From Thermothielavioides terrestris NRRL 8126 (Eukaryota > Ascomycota > Sordariomycetes > Sordariales > Chaetomiaceae), in NCBI RefSeq assembly GCF_000226115.1, contig NC_016458.1, positions 9,219,501 to 9,283,500 of the forward strand: a stretch of DNA of 64,000 nucleotides, in the 5' to 3' direction. Positions 53,616 to 63,763 of this stretch are shown here, piece after piece (positions within the stretch are counted from its first letter, which is position 1; every line of letters starts with the position of its first letter). The notes under the pieces were generated by a model. The model saw only the letters and a program-made list of their open reading frames with translations, had not been told where the DNA came from and searched no databases. The position numbers were made by a program, and so were the translations under genes.

Positions 53616-54736
53616 GTGCTCGCTCTTTGGGACTTCTGTCGAACGGGAAGCGATGGTTTCCGGTGAAAGGTGGATGTTTCGCAGGTCAGGTTGCTCGTGG
53701 GCTGGGCTCTAATTAGGTTTGCTTGGCGGCAGGGCATGGATGACTACGGCATCTCCCTCTCCTCAACTAGCTCTCTTTCCTTTCCGCGTCTGTGTACACT
53801 ACCTTGCTATCTCGACGCTGTCAACATTGGTTTCTTCTCTGCACCGCTTCCCACCATGACGAACTTGCCCTGTGCCAACAGGACACGTAAGATCGAGGCT
53901 CATGAGTTGACCAAAGACGACGACGACAGGATGTGGCCTTGGGCTGTGCCTGGCTTGATCTGCGGTGAGTTTCACGATGTTTCGTGGTCAGACAGGCCAC
54001 GCTGTCTTGTTGACTGCGTAACCACTGCTCGACTGGTCTGCTCACGAGCAAGAGACCTTAGGCTTTGGGAAACTTCAACGGGGATCGCCGACTGCGCTTT
54101 GATTCGACGAAAAACGGGCTCAGCAGTTTCCGGCAAGAAAAAACAAACAAACACGAACGCCTTATGCGCAGAAAGGGGGGCTTCCCTGCAGAGCCACAGT
54201 CAGGGATCACAGCCGTTTGACCCCCTTTCCGTTTCACTCCCAAACCGGTCTCTGGCGAATAGCAGATCGGCCAGCGTTCGCAGAGATGGCCCGTTTCGAG
54301 AATGGCGGCAGATGTACTCCTGTAGCGCAGCAGCCGGGGTGGTGTGATCATGCAAGCCCCGGGCACTGGGCAGAAACCGGGGGCTTGGACTGGCGGTCGG
54401 TCCCGACCCAAGCTTGGTGAACTAGTCCAAGGGAGGGTGCTTGCAGACGCCAAGTCTGGCCAGCGCGGACGGCGGGCGAATCGCGAAGCGGTCTGGATAG
54501 CAACTACCGAACACCAGGCGATGTGGCGGATGTTGCCGAATCGCCGGGTGCGTTTCCGTCAGCCCTATGGGGACGGCGAGGGCTAGACTATGGGCTGCTC
54601 TGAGACAGATATGCGTGGCTCAAAGTTTGACGGCAGCGTGTGCCCTACATACATCTACCGCCAGCCACACTCCATCGAAGCCAACTTTTCCTCTCCGTTG
54701 TCCTTCGGCCCTGAGGCGGCATTTGGTTCCGTGGCG
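53616..54736. other. Intergenic, no supported gene
   Basis: About 1.1 kb between the OM14-like gene and the Zn2Cys6 gene. A long plus-strand frame (53670-54347) starts without a convincing ATG context and has no family likeness. Nothing else seen. Confidence 0.5.
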
Positions 54737-56646
54737 ATGAATAAGATACGACGTTCGTGCAGCGAGTGCCGGCGGCGGAAACAAAAGGTGGGCTTAAGGA
54801 CAGCGAAAGAAGCCAGTCCGGGTCTCTGATAGCGTTGCTCTGCAGTGCGACCAGCGGCAGCCGTGTCGAAACTGCTCCCGCCGAGCACCCCAGCCGGTGT
54901 GCTACTACGACAGCAGCCTGTACGTCCTCTGCCCGCATCAACCGGTTCAGAACTGAGAGTCACAGACTCCGTAATAAGGACAGGCATGGCAACAAAGACG
55001 CTCTTTCGCGCCTGGCCTTCTATTCCGTTCCTGGCGTGGCAGCGCCATTAGCTACCGCAGACACCGGGACGGCTCTCCAAGATGGGCCGGTCGTCTGGAA
55101 CTTTGGCCAGGCAGGTTCCTCGTACTGGGAATACTCGGCTACGTCGACAAACATCGGGATATACCAAGCCTGGGACTCGAAGAGCAAGCAGTCACCTTCT
55201 CTCTGGCGCATAATTCACGTCTCTCCTACTGACACGTATTCCAATGCAACAGATCCACCAGCAGATCCAGCCTTCCAACCTTACGAGGAGGGCAACGAAG
55301 CCATCCCTTTCTACACAGACAGCTTCCTTCCCCTTTTGCGGCATCTTGCGTCTGGCAGCGCCGCTTCGCTGTGTGCGTTCAACCGCCGCATTCTGCTTCA
55401 ACCCGCGAGCACTTGGTGGCGCGAGAAGCTGACAGAAGCGGAACATCGCCAGTCAGAGAGACATGCCAGCTCGGCGCACGCTGCGCGGCGGACAGCGCAC
55501 CCATCCGGTCGGCGCGGCGACTTTCGATCGAGCGACTCCACAGCATGCTGGCTCTTCCCGAGCCGTGGGCAAAAGAGGGGACCCTCGAGGCCGCCGTCAG
55601 GATGATCCTGACTGATCTCTGCACCGGAGAAACCCAGGACTTGCGGGCCCATGTCGATCTCGCCCGCGAGATTGCCGGGCAACTTGGAGGGCTGAGCAGC
55701 CCGGGGCTGAGCGGAATACTGGCAAGGCTGGTGGTCGTGTAAGTGCTCCTCTCAACAATTCACCCCCCCCCCCCCCCCCCCCCCGCTGCCCATCCCCAAC
55801 CTTCCCAGACGACCACCCATCCCGGACTAACAACCCCCAAGCGCAGACCTCGCCACAGCCGTAGCCCTCGAGACACCGCCCTCGCACTCACCCGATGACC
55901 TCGCCGCCTACACCGGCCTCTCCCTGTCCACCGCTAGCAGCCCGCCCGCGGCAGCCGCACCAGTGCCACCCTCCATCCCACCCCTGCTCGACGCCCCGAC
56001 CGCGGCCATGCTCAAGGACGTCCACTTCCTCCTCAACACCGTGCTCGCCCTGCCCCAGCCCCCCTCGCCATGGGCCCTGCGCAAGGTCCAGTCCATGGCC
56101 CGCTGGCTGCACGGTCGTCTGTCGGCGGGTCCGACAACAACGACAATAACAACAACAACAGCCGAGGAGGCGGTGGATGGTATGCTCCTCCCCCTGCCGT
56201 CGTCTGCGCTGCCGCAGCAGCAGCAGCAGCGGGGGTACGTGTACCCCAACCCGCTCCACCGCGCCGTGCAGCTCGCCGCGCTGGTGTACTGCCGCGCGAT
56301 CGACCGACGACAGCCGTGCTCCGCCGTCGCGGGACAGCAGGAGGTCGTTGGTCTGGCGGAGGCGGTGGCGGCTGTGCCGCTGGACATCTGGGACGGTGGC
56401 AGCACCAACAACAACAACAACAACAACAACAGCAGCAGCAGCGGCAGCAGCATGCTGGGCACGCTGCTTTTGGTGCTGGCGGCTGTGCTGCCGGCGGCGA
56501 GGGATGGGGATGCAGACTTGCGGTGCGCGCGGCAGGTCTGGGTGATGATGGTTGCGGCTGCCGTGCAGCTTGCGGTGACGGATTGGGGGGATGCGGTTGC
56601 GGCGCTGGGGAGGGTCGTCAAGTTGCATGCTTGGCTTCGTGGATAG
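54737..56646 (+). CDS. Zn2Cys6 fungal transcription factor
   Basis: Proposed exons: 54737-54787, 54846-54919, 54966-55372, 55453-55738, 55842-56646, 540 aa. Introns 1 and 4 are secure; introns 2 and 3 are less certain (46 nt; 80 nt with GTGCGT donor and GCTGAC branch). Intron 1 joins the binuclear cluster: MNKIRRSCSECRRRKQK with CDQRQPCRNCSRR and VCYY, giving six Cys in C-x2-C-x6-C...C-x2-C...C spacing. Intron 4 joins LARLVVV with ADLATAVALETPP and contains a run of 22 C (55763-55784). Later parts include LHSMLALPEPWAKE and a C-terminal helical segment with low-complexity Asn/Ser and Gln runs. DNA target and regulon unknown. Confidence 0.7.
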
Positions 56647-56783
56647 GTAACTACCTACTTCGCAGTGGAGGGAAAGGGGGCAGCACAGGGGGTTGCCAGC
56701 TGGGGGAATAGGAATTGTTGTATGGGGATACTTCGTTTCTTCGTGAGTTATCTACATCTCTCTACTCGCTAGGCATTACACAA

Positions 56784-58129
56784 TCACTCAAAGATGGAGT
56801 CTTTGTACGCAGACGGGTCGATGTACGGCCTGCCTCCTCGCCGGGTGAACCCCCAGCGGATCTGGGACGCCATCGCGATCTCCGTGTCCAGGTGCTGGGC
56901 GAACGTCCAGGCCAGGCCCGGATCCTTCTGGAAGCCGCGCCCGACGAGGACAACGTCCAGCCCGTCGTCCTCCAGCAGCCGATTGGCCTGCTTGCCGTTG
57001 GTGATGGCCCCCACCGTCGCGACCAGCAGCCTGTCGCCGACGGCCTTCTTGACGGCGATCGCGAAGGGGGCCTGGAACGCCGGGCCGGACTTCACCTTCT
57101 GCGCGGCATGGACGCCGCCGGAGGAGATATCGATCAGGTCGATGGCGCCCTGCGCGGCCAGCGCCTCGGCGAAGCGGACGGTGTCCGCGGCGGTCCAGCT
57201 CTCGGCCGGGTGCGAGTCCTCGACCCAGTCGGTGGCCGAGACGCGCAGGAAGACGGGCACGCGCTCGCCGACGACGTCGCGGGTCAGCCGGGCGATCTCG
57301 AGCGGCAGGCGGATGCGGTTCTCGAACGAGCCGCCGTACTCGTCCGTGCGCGTGTTGGCGTGCGGCGACAGGAACGACGAGAGCAGGTAGCCGTGCGCGG
57401 CGTGGATCTCGACGAAGTCGGCGCCGGCGGCCAGCGCGCGCCGCGCCGCGGCCGCCCAGTCGCGCTTGAGCTGCTCGATGTCGTCCCGCGTCATCGCGGC
57501 GGGCCGGCAGTGCGCGTCGTCGAACGGGACCGTGCTGGGGCCGACGACGCGGTCGGGCCAGCCACCGACCTTGGCGGTCGCCACGGTGGCCTCGCCCATC
57601 TTCCACGGTGCGACGGTGCTGGCCTTGCGGCCGGCGTGGGCGAGCTGCACGCCGACGAGCTGGTTCTGGCTGTGCACGAAGTCGATGGCGCGCCGCATCG
57701 GCGCGACCTGCGAGTCCTTCCACAGGCCGACGTCCTGCGGCGTGATGCGGCCCTCGGGCTGGACCGCGGTGGCCTCGATCATGATCAGGCCCGGCCCGCG
57801 CTGCGCCATGCTGCCCAGGTGCACGAGGTGGTAGTCCGTCATGTGCCCGTCCTCGGCCGAGTACTGGCACATGGGGGAGACCTTGATATGCGCCAGTCAG
57901 TATTGTAGACTGCAAGAAGGTAAGAACAAAAAGGGGTTTTCAATGAAAGACTTACACCAAGGCGGTTGTGAAATGTCACCCCGCGGACGGTCAGGGGCTG
58001 GAAGAGCTTCGGCACCGGCCTGCCGCTGGACTGGGGATCAGCCGCCGTCCCCGCCGGCGGGTTCTGCGCCGGCGTGAAGTAGGAGAGCCCAGGCGCGGGC
58101 TCGATGTCGACGTCAGGAAGTGAACCCAT
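56784..58129 (-). CDS. NADH:flavin oxidoreductase (OYE, YqjM-like)
   Basis: Two exons, 58129-57956 and 57881-56784, 423 aa. The 74-nt phase-0 intron joins TFHNRLG with [18 protein letters not shown]. Exon 1 ([20 protein letters not shown], then [14 protein letters not shown]) is a normal N-terminal stretch. The FMN TIM barrel shows the class-III OYE features: MCQYS with the redox-sensing Cys, [18 protein letters not shown], the proton-relay [28 protein letters not shown] and GRGFQKDP. Such enzymes reduce activated C=C bonds with NAD(P)H; natural substrate unknown. No targeting signal. Convergent with the Zn2Cys6 gene: their stops are about 140 bp apart. Confidence 0.9.
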
Positions 58130-58779
58130 GTTCTTGTCGTCGTCGTCGTTGGGTAGGGGGTAACGTGAGGAGAAGCTGCTGTGCAGATGAATTCCTGGGC
58201 GTTGGCATCTTAGAGCAGGCTTGATTCGGCAGTGTAAGTTATAGGCTAGAGAGTCTTGCGAGAAGCAGCTGGACATCTCCAAGGCCCACTTTGCTTAGAA
58301 ATTTCCAGACCAAGTCGGAAAATCTATGGTTGCATGGAAATAGGACACCACGGTACAAGCTGCAGACTCCACTTCTGGGTTGGAACATCATGACCGCAAT
58401 TCCATAGGTGGCTACTTGAGTACATACGGCGTATGGCGGAGCAAATTCGGCATTCGCCAGGCGTGTTTCAGGTTCCCTAAAGGCGATCCAGCCTTCGGGC
58501 CGAGGCGTGATGGGATGTGGAGCCATGGTGAGCGGCGAGACAGGCCACCGGTGACAGCGGAGACCTTCGGGAATAATCGCGAAGCAGAAGAATAATGGCC
58601 TGACTGCTATACCTGGCGGTCAGTGCCAATGAGCGCACTCCCGGAGCCAGAGCAGTTGCTTTCGACGTCAGATGGCGCCACGGTTTTGACAATTCCATGA
58701 TACATAGTGTACACTCTAGACAGCATTGCATTTCAATACGCGACAAAATATAACAGTATTTATGTATCCTGCTGCCGGG
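58130..58779. other. Intergenic, no supported gene
   Basis: About 0.65 kb between two minus-strand genes. No gene or repeat recognised. Confidence 0.5.
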
Positions 58780-60297
58780 CTAGCCTCCAGCAGCAGCCTG
58801 CGTCTCCGCCTCCCCCTCCTGCTCGAGCTTCCAGTAGCCGCCGGCGGCCTCGAACTCGCGGTCGAAGCCGGGCAGCAGGTCGTCCAGGCTCCGGGGCTCG
58901 GCATCGGTGATGTCGTTGCACACCATGCCCTTGAACTGGGCGGAGCGGTTCGGCATGTAGGCGGCCTCGTCCCAGACGATGCCGGCGCGCACGCTGACGG
59001 AGGGGTCCTCGTCGGTGGGCGAGCGCTTGTAGTGGCGGAAGTAGCCGAGGTGCGCCTTGTTCCAGCGCAGCAGCTCGGGGGCGGCGAACTTGGCGGCGCC
59101 GCCGTGCAGGAAGGCCAGCCGGCCGTCGTCCGGGTGGTGCTGGCCGAACGAGTGGCCGCAGAAGAAGCCCGCGTTGAGCGTGCCGACGCTGGCCAGCCAC
59201 TTGCGCGGGCGGCCGTAGGCGGTCTTGAGCGCGTGCCACGCGAAGCGGAACATGTCCTTGTCGCCCAGCAGGAAGGCGTTGTAGTAGGCCGCCTGCTCGC
59301 CGCGGTTCATCCACGCGGCCAGCTGCACGTGGTACCAGAAGCGCCGCTTGTCCACCAGCATCTGGCCGCTCTCCTGCTCGTACTCGTCCATGCGGCACGG
59401 CGTGTTGGTCAGCGCCCACGCCGGGTTCTGCGGCCGCGTGCGCGCCATGTCGGGCCAGAAGACGGTGTGGTACTCCTGGTAGACGCGCGAGTCGAACAGC
59501 ACGGCCGGGTCCAGCACCGGCACGTTGTCCGAGTCGAGCAGCAGCAGCTCGGCGAAGCGCGAGTTGACCACGGCCGCGTTCTTGAGCTGGTAGTTGATGT
59601 ACTTGCCGTCCTTCTTGACCCGGACGATGTTGTGCGGCTGCGAGAGGTCGTTGAACGACAGCGGCTGGTACAGCCCGGCGAGCTCCGCCCGCGTGGCCTC
59701 GTCCATCTCGTCGTCCCAGTAGTGCACCTCGACCGGGATGGTCGACCGCAGGTTCGCCAGCCGCCGGAGGACCACCTTGAGCTGCATCACGGTCTGGTCA
59801 TTGCCCGCGAGGACGACCACGCCTCTCCCGCTGAACTTGTCCTTCACCTCCTCCCACGGGATCAAGCTCTCGTCCCGGCTCCGGCCGTCGACGTATTCTT
59901 GCCACGCCCTGCGGCGTGCCGCGATCTCCTCGTCGGACCGGTCTTTCACGACCCACTCGACGTCCGGCACGAACTGGAAGTTCACGAACTGCCCGTCGGG
60001 CCAGTGGCACCCGGCCTTCGCCTCGGCCATGGTGATGCCCTTGAGGCGCGTCACGGCGGCGAAGTGGGCGTGGAACGAGTCGGCCGACGGCAGCCTGTGC
60101 GCGTTGGGGTCGAGCGCCGTAGTGTTGTTGTGCTCATCGTCATCGTCGGCGGCGGGCGTGTGTGTCGACGGCCACAGAGAGTCGGGGCGGAGTCGGAGGT
60201 TGGCGAACGCATCGCGGTGGAGGAAGGTGACGACGAGAGCGACGAAGCAGATCAGCGCCACGGCGACCAGAATCCGCGGCCCCCTGGGGACAACCAT
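58780..60297 (-). CDS. Golgi alpha-1,2-mannosyltransferase (GT71, MNN2-like)
   Basis: Single exon, 505 aa. The N-terminus MVVPRGPRILVAVALICFVALVVTFLHRD is a short cytosolic tail plus type II signal anchor, as in Golgi glycosyltransferases. The catalytic domain has GVVVLAGNDQTVMQLKVVLRRL, IPVEVHYWDDEM, NYQLKNAAVVNSRFAELLLLDSDNVPVLDP (DxD motif in LLDSDN, about residue 252) and GTLNAGFFCGHSFG. These match the Mnn1/Mnn2-type alpha-mannosyltransferase fold (GT71), which adds mannose to N- or O-glycan side chains using GDP-mannose. Mn-binding Asp residues are present. Which linkage it makes cannot be read. Start is supported by the anchor. Confidence 0.9.
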   Translation of the reverse strand: MVVPRGPRILVAVALICFVALVVTFLHRDAFANLRLRPDSLWPSTHTPAADDDDEHNNTTALDPNAHRLPSADSFHAHFAAVTRLKGITMAEAKAGCHWPDGQFVNFQFVPDVEWVVKDRSDEEIAARRRAWQEYVDGRSRDESLIPWEEVKDKFSGRGVVVLAGNDQTVMQLKVVLRRLANLRSTIPVEVHYWDDEMDEATRAELAGLYQPLSFNDLSQPHNIVRVKKDGKYINYQLKNAAVVNSRFAELLLLDSDNVPVLDPAVLFDSRVYQEYHTVFWPDMARTRPQNPAWALTNTPCRMDEYEQESGQMLVDKRRFWYHVQLAAWMNRGEQAAYYNAFLLGDKDMFRFAWHALKTAYGRPRKWLASVGTLNAGFFCGHSFGQHHPDDGRLAFLHGGAAKFAAPELLRWNKAHLGYFRHYKRSPTDEDPSVSVRAGIVWDEAAYMPNRSAQFKGMVCNDITDAEPRSLDDLLPGFDREFEAAGGYWKLEQEGEAETQAAAGG

Positions 60298-60967
60298 GTG
60301 GTGGCGTTGCCCGTTTCGGCGTCGGCGGGCTTCGAGAGTGCACGACTGCTGGCTCGCGATCGGCCGCGTGCCGTTGGAACGAAGGGTTCATCCGTGCTAT
60401 GTAATCTGCCCTGTACTGTGTACAGTGTGTCGCAACTGTTCGTGAGTGGAGAGCTGAAGCATGCCTGAGTGAAAAAAGGAACAAGGGGGAGGCCCATGCT
60501 GAGGTCGCACACGTCATCCGTTGCGTATATACCTCCTATGGCACAAATGTTACGCAATGTGTTGCTTGATTGATTGATTAATGATGATGATAGGATCTCC
60601 ACCCTTGCGTCTGCCTGCATAAGTACAATATCTACGCCACTCCAGGCTATAGGGCGGTAACGGATGCCCCTGCCCTGGTAATGATGCCTTAGATACCTTG
60701 TGGGAAGTGCTTCCCACACCTCCTATAGCGCGCTATGGGGGGTTGTCGACATGGTCTCCACTCTATCTTGAAGCACGAATTGGATCACACACCTCAGTCA
60801 TAGGAGAATGTTCAATTTCCCGTGAATATTGCTACAAGACACTTGACTGTGCCACGCCCCAGTAAGTGGTGAAGCGAAGCTTGAAAGGGCCGAGGCTGAT
60901 GCGATCGCCACCCGTAGCCTACTGTAGCCGACGACCACCCGAGCTAGCTAGCTGGGAGAGAGGAGGT
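60298..60967. other. Intergenic, edge of the gene-rich part
   Basis: About 0.67 kb upstream of the mannosyltransferase. It includes repeated TGATTGAT/TAATGATGATGAT near 60566-60590. No gene. Confidence 0.5.
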
Positions 60968-61100
60968 AAAAAAAAAAAGAAAAAAAAAAAAGAAAAAAAA
61001 AGAAAAAAAAGAAAAAAAAGAAAAAAAAGAAAAAAAAAGAAAAAAAAGAAAAAAAAAGAAAAAAAAGAAAAAAAAGAAAAAAAAAGAAAAAAAAAAAGAA
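60968..61100. repeat. A-rich (A6-11 G)n microsatellite
   Basis: About 130 nt of A runs punctuated by single G, counted by eye. It directly precedes the telomere-like repeats. The spurious frame here is poly-Lys. Confidence 0.9.
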
Positions 61101-61102
61101 CA

Positions 61103-61160
61103 TAACCCTAACCTCTAACCCGAACCCTAACCGCTAACCCTAACCCTAACCACTAACCCG
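61103..61160 (+). repeat. Interstitial telomere-like repeats (CCCTAA)n
   Basis: Four exact CCCTAA units and several variants (cctctaa, cccgaac, ccgctaa, ccactaaccc). Fungal telomeres are TTAGGG, so this is the C-rich strand. It is embedded between the microsatellite and AT-rich DNA, not at a contig end. Confidence 0.8.
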
Positions 61161-61164
61161 GGTG

Positions 61165-61262
61165 GTCGACCGGCTCGCAGTGGTCGAACCAGCTGGCAGT
61201 AGTCGGACCGGTTTGTGGTGGTCGAACCCTTGCAGTGGCTAAGCCACACCGCTACACCACTA
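61165..61262. repeat. Direct repeats of GTGGTCGAACC-type units
   Basis: Three to four related units: GTGGTCGACCGG, CAGTGGTCGAACCAGC, CAGTAGTCGGACCGG and GTGGTGGTCGAACCC. They resemble a tRNA B box in reverse. Read on the minus strand the block contains TAGTGGTGTAGCGG and GGTTCGACCAC, tRNA-box-like but too close together to form a tRNA. Confidence 0.5.
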
Positions 61263-62402
61263 TGACGTCAATACCGCCCTCGACAGACGCCTACCACACC
61301 GTATTTTCGAGATACGTCAAGCGGCCGTTGATGATCCTACATCTCGCGCAAGTTGACAACGAAGTCAGTACCTAAATATCACCATTCTACATCGATTTAA
61401 GATTGACATTGTAAGGAGATATAGCTAAAAGGAGGAAAGATAGAGAAAAGATCGGGGACATCCCTATCGCCAAGACATGGTACAGCTATAGCATCTAATC
61501 CTAACACGCTATAGCGAGCTACGAGGTATAGATACAATGGTAGGATTATAACAGAGCATTGGAATACAAAGAGAGTACGTTGTTCTAGTATAAAAGAAAG
61601 CTAAGGACTGAACAAAGCGTGGTATATATACACCTAGAAGTGGGGAAGTTATAGCTAGTACGCTATACTAAGCTCTGAACTCTTTACCCTTAACGTGACA
61701 TACCCCCTAGTTGTTTAATAGAGCGTCTAAGTATATACAGTTGAACAACTATAAAACTAGAATATAGGAAATCCTTATAAATAGTAAAATATATAGGAGT
61801 AAGTTATATAAAGCTATAAGAAATTCTAAAGCGTAGTACTAGCTAATTAAAGTGTTTAAATCTAAGGGGAGGTATAAATTTCTACCTATATAAGCTTAAG
61901 CTTCCTTCTTCCTATATATATCCTCTTATTTATATATAGTAGCTACTATTACTATCACTATTCTTAGCTCCCTAGAGCGTATAAGACTACTATGCCTCTC
62001 TACTTTGACATCTTCTTAAATAAGTCGCCTATATCTTTATATAATTCGTCGAAAGAGGGTAATAGCGATAAAGAGCTTTTAGTAGTGCCTACTACCCCAA
62101 ATACCGCTTTTAGATAGCCTACTATACCTTCTTTCAACTAGCGCTATAGTCCCCTAGTCGAGTAAATTATACGCTCTTACTTCTAGTTTACTATAGTATC
62201 GCTCTAATATATCCCTTAGTTATGCCCTATAGATAACTATAGAGCGTAAGATCCTATATCTAAGTTATATATACACTGCTTCTATAGGCTTCTACAATAC
62301 AATCTACTACAACTATTGTTAAACCTACTATAGCAAGTAGGCTATGTAAATAGTATTAGAGAACTGCTATAGTAGTGGTTGTAGTAAGGTAGTTACCCCA
62401 AG

Positions 62403-62534
62403 CCACCTACCTTGCACCTCCGGCGCAGTGGTAGTTATCTCCCAAAGGACCTACCCTGCACTGCTCCCAACCGACCTACTCTGCACCTCTCCTACGCGAC
62501 CTACCCTGCACCTCCTACCTACCCTGCACCTACT
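62403..62534 (+). repeat. Minisatellite, GACCTACCCTGCACCTC-like units
   Basis: Five diverged copies of a core GACCTACCCTGCACCTC with spacers of 0-9 nt, starting near 62403, 62449, 62472, 62498 and 62516. They sit in AT-rich surroundings, so the unit is an island of high GC. Confidence 0.7.
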
Positions 62535-62588
62535 ATATTTGAATGGCTACATCTTAACTAAACCTTTACTAAAATGGGACTAGCTTAT

Positions 62589-63032
62589 TGTCGCGCATAG
62601 TATATAGGGTGCCCCTAGCCTTTGCAGGGCAAGGATGTCCTTTTGCCCGTTGTGACAGTTATGAGCCCGGTTCGCGCAGTGGTCTTGCATCTCGCCGGCC
62701 GTTCCCTGCGCATAGCAGCCACAACACGCAAAGGTCTATGGTTCGAACCACAGTCCGACCGGCTCGGTTTAGACCGTCGACGCCCTAGCGTGCAACGCTG
62801 ATGGGGACCCTGGTCGGGTTACGGAAAGCGGAGAGTCTGGGAAAACAGAGACTTGTGCGTTTGGCAGCCCTTATGATTGGTTGTGCGTTTGGCAGCCCTT
62901 GTGGTTGACCCCCAAGGTCTGGGGGGGTGTGTCGCGCATAGTATATAGGGTGCCCCTAGCCTTTGCAGGGCAAGGATGTCCTTTTGCCCCTAGCCTTTGC
63001 AGGGCAAGGATGTCCTTTTGCCCGTTGTGACA
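62589..63032. mobile_element. Miniature LTR-type element (TRIM-like) with 5-bp target duplication
   Basis: Two direct terminal repeats: 62589-62657 (69 nt) and 62930-63032 (103 nt, enlarged by an exact tandem copy of a 34-nt unit starting CCCCTAGCCTTTGCAGGGCA). Each begins TGTC and ends GACA. A 5-bp duplication CTTAT flanks the whole (62584-62588 and 63033-63037). The 272-nt interior has a purine-rich GGTCTGGGGGGGTG just before the right repeat (polypurine-tract-like) and a tRNA-like patch with B box GGTTCGAACCA near 62743. No coding frame of size. This is the layout of terminal-repeat retrotransposons in miniature, mobilised by other elements' proteins. A primer-binding site complementary to a tRNA end is not obvious. 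Confidence 0.7.
62838..62905 (+). repeat. Tandem TTGTGCGTTTGGCAGCCCTT copies inside the miniature element
   Basis: Two adjacent near-identical copies of a roughly 31-nt unit (CTTGTGCGTTTGGCAGCCCT..., then GGTTGTGCGTTTGGCAGCCC...). They lie in the interior, close to the right terminal repeat. Confidence 0.6.
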
Positions 63033-63763
63033 CTTATATATATCGATACCTTAGTCAAAGGACTATATATCTATATATATACCATTTAGGGCTAGAGTTG
63101 GTAAGGCCTTCAAATTTAGGGTTAAAGTAGGTAAGGCTATAGAGGCAATGGGCTCGGTGATTGGTTAGAGCTAGTTTGCGAGCTTGCAAGCCGATTTTTT
63201 AAAAAACCTAGCTAAATGAGTTTTGCGGGTATAGGAAATCCGTCTTACAGTCTGCTAGCTTGTGTAGAACACTGCACCTAGGCTAGTGGATATATGAGTA
63301 GGAGAGGAGATGCCTGCTCAACAGTGGAATACAAACTACTATTTAGCTTAACGCAAGCCTATATTAGTCCTTTCTAGCCTATGCCGCACTACCACTGTAG
63401 AAGGCTATAGGCCTTTTAGGCCCTATAAGCCCTTCTAAGTTCTCTTGCCCAGTTCTAAGCTATAGTGCTTGCAAAGCTTCTAGAATAACCTAATCTCAAC
63501 AACTATAATAGCTATAGTATATAGTAGTAATATTGTAAACGCTTTAATTATAGCTATAAGCCGATTCTACCTATTGCTATAGAGAAGGTACTAGCTCTAA
63601 CTATAGCTATTAACAACCTCGCTTAGAAGATAAGTTCCCTTTATCTCCTACTTTATACTCTTTATTTAATAGTTAAGTAGGCTATAAAGAAGATTCGCTC
63701 TATACTTTGTATACTTTTGAACGATCTCTAGAAGGTTAAAGAGGAAAGAGAGTAGGAGGATAC

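Larger units (their letters stand above)
61161..63763. other. AT-rich, gene-less repeat block
   Basis: From about 61380 the sequence is strongly AT-rich with dense TA steps (ctatag, tagctata) and no frame with protein-like content. This fits RIP-mutated transposon remains, a known sordariomycete process, though I did not count dinucleotides. GC-richer islands: 61161-61290 (repeats of TGGTCGAACC), 62400-62540 (minisatellite) and 62589-63032 (miniature element). Confidence 0.7.

Noticed and set aside
60866..61105. Lys-rich small frame
   Set aside because: Created by the A/G microsatellite.
62700..62790. Functional tRNA gene around GGTTCGAACCA
   Set aside because: Only the B box and a mostly paired T-stem are present; it lies inside the miniature LTR-like element.
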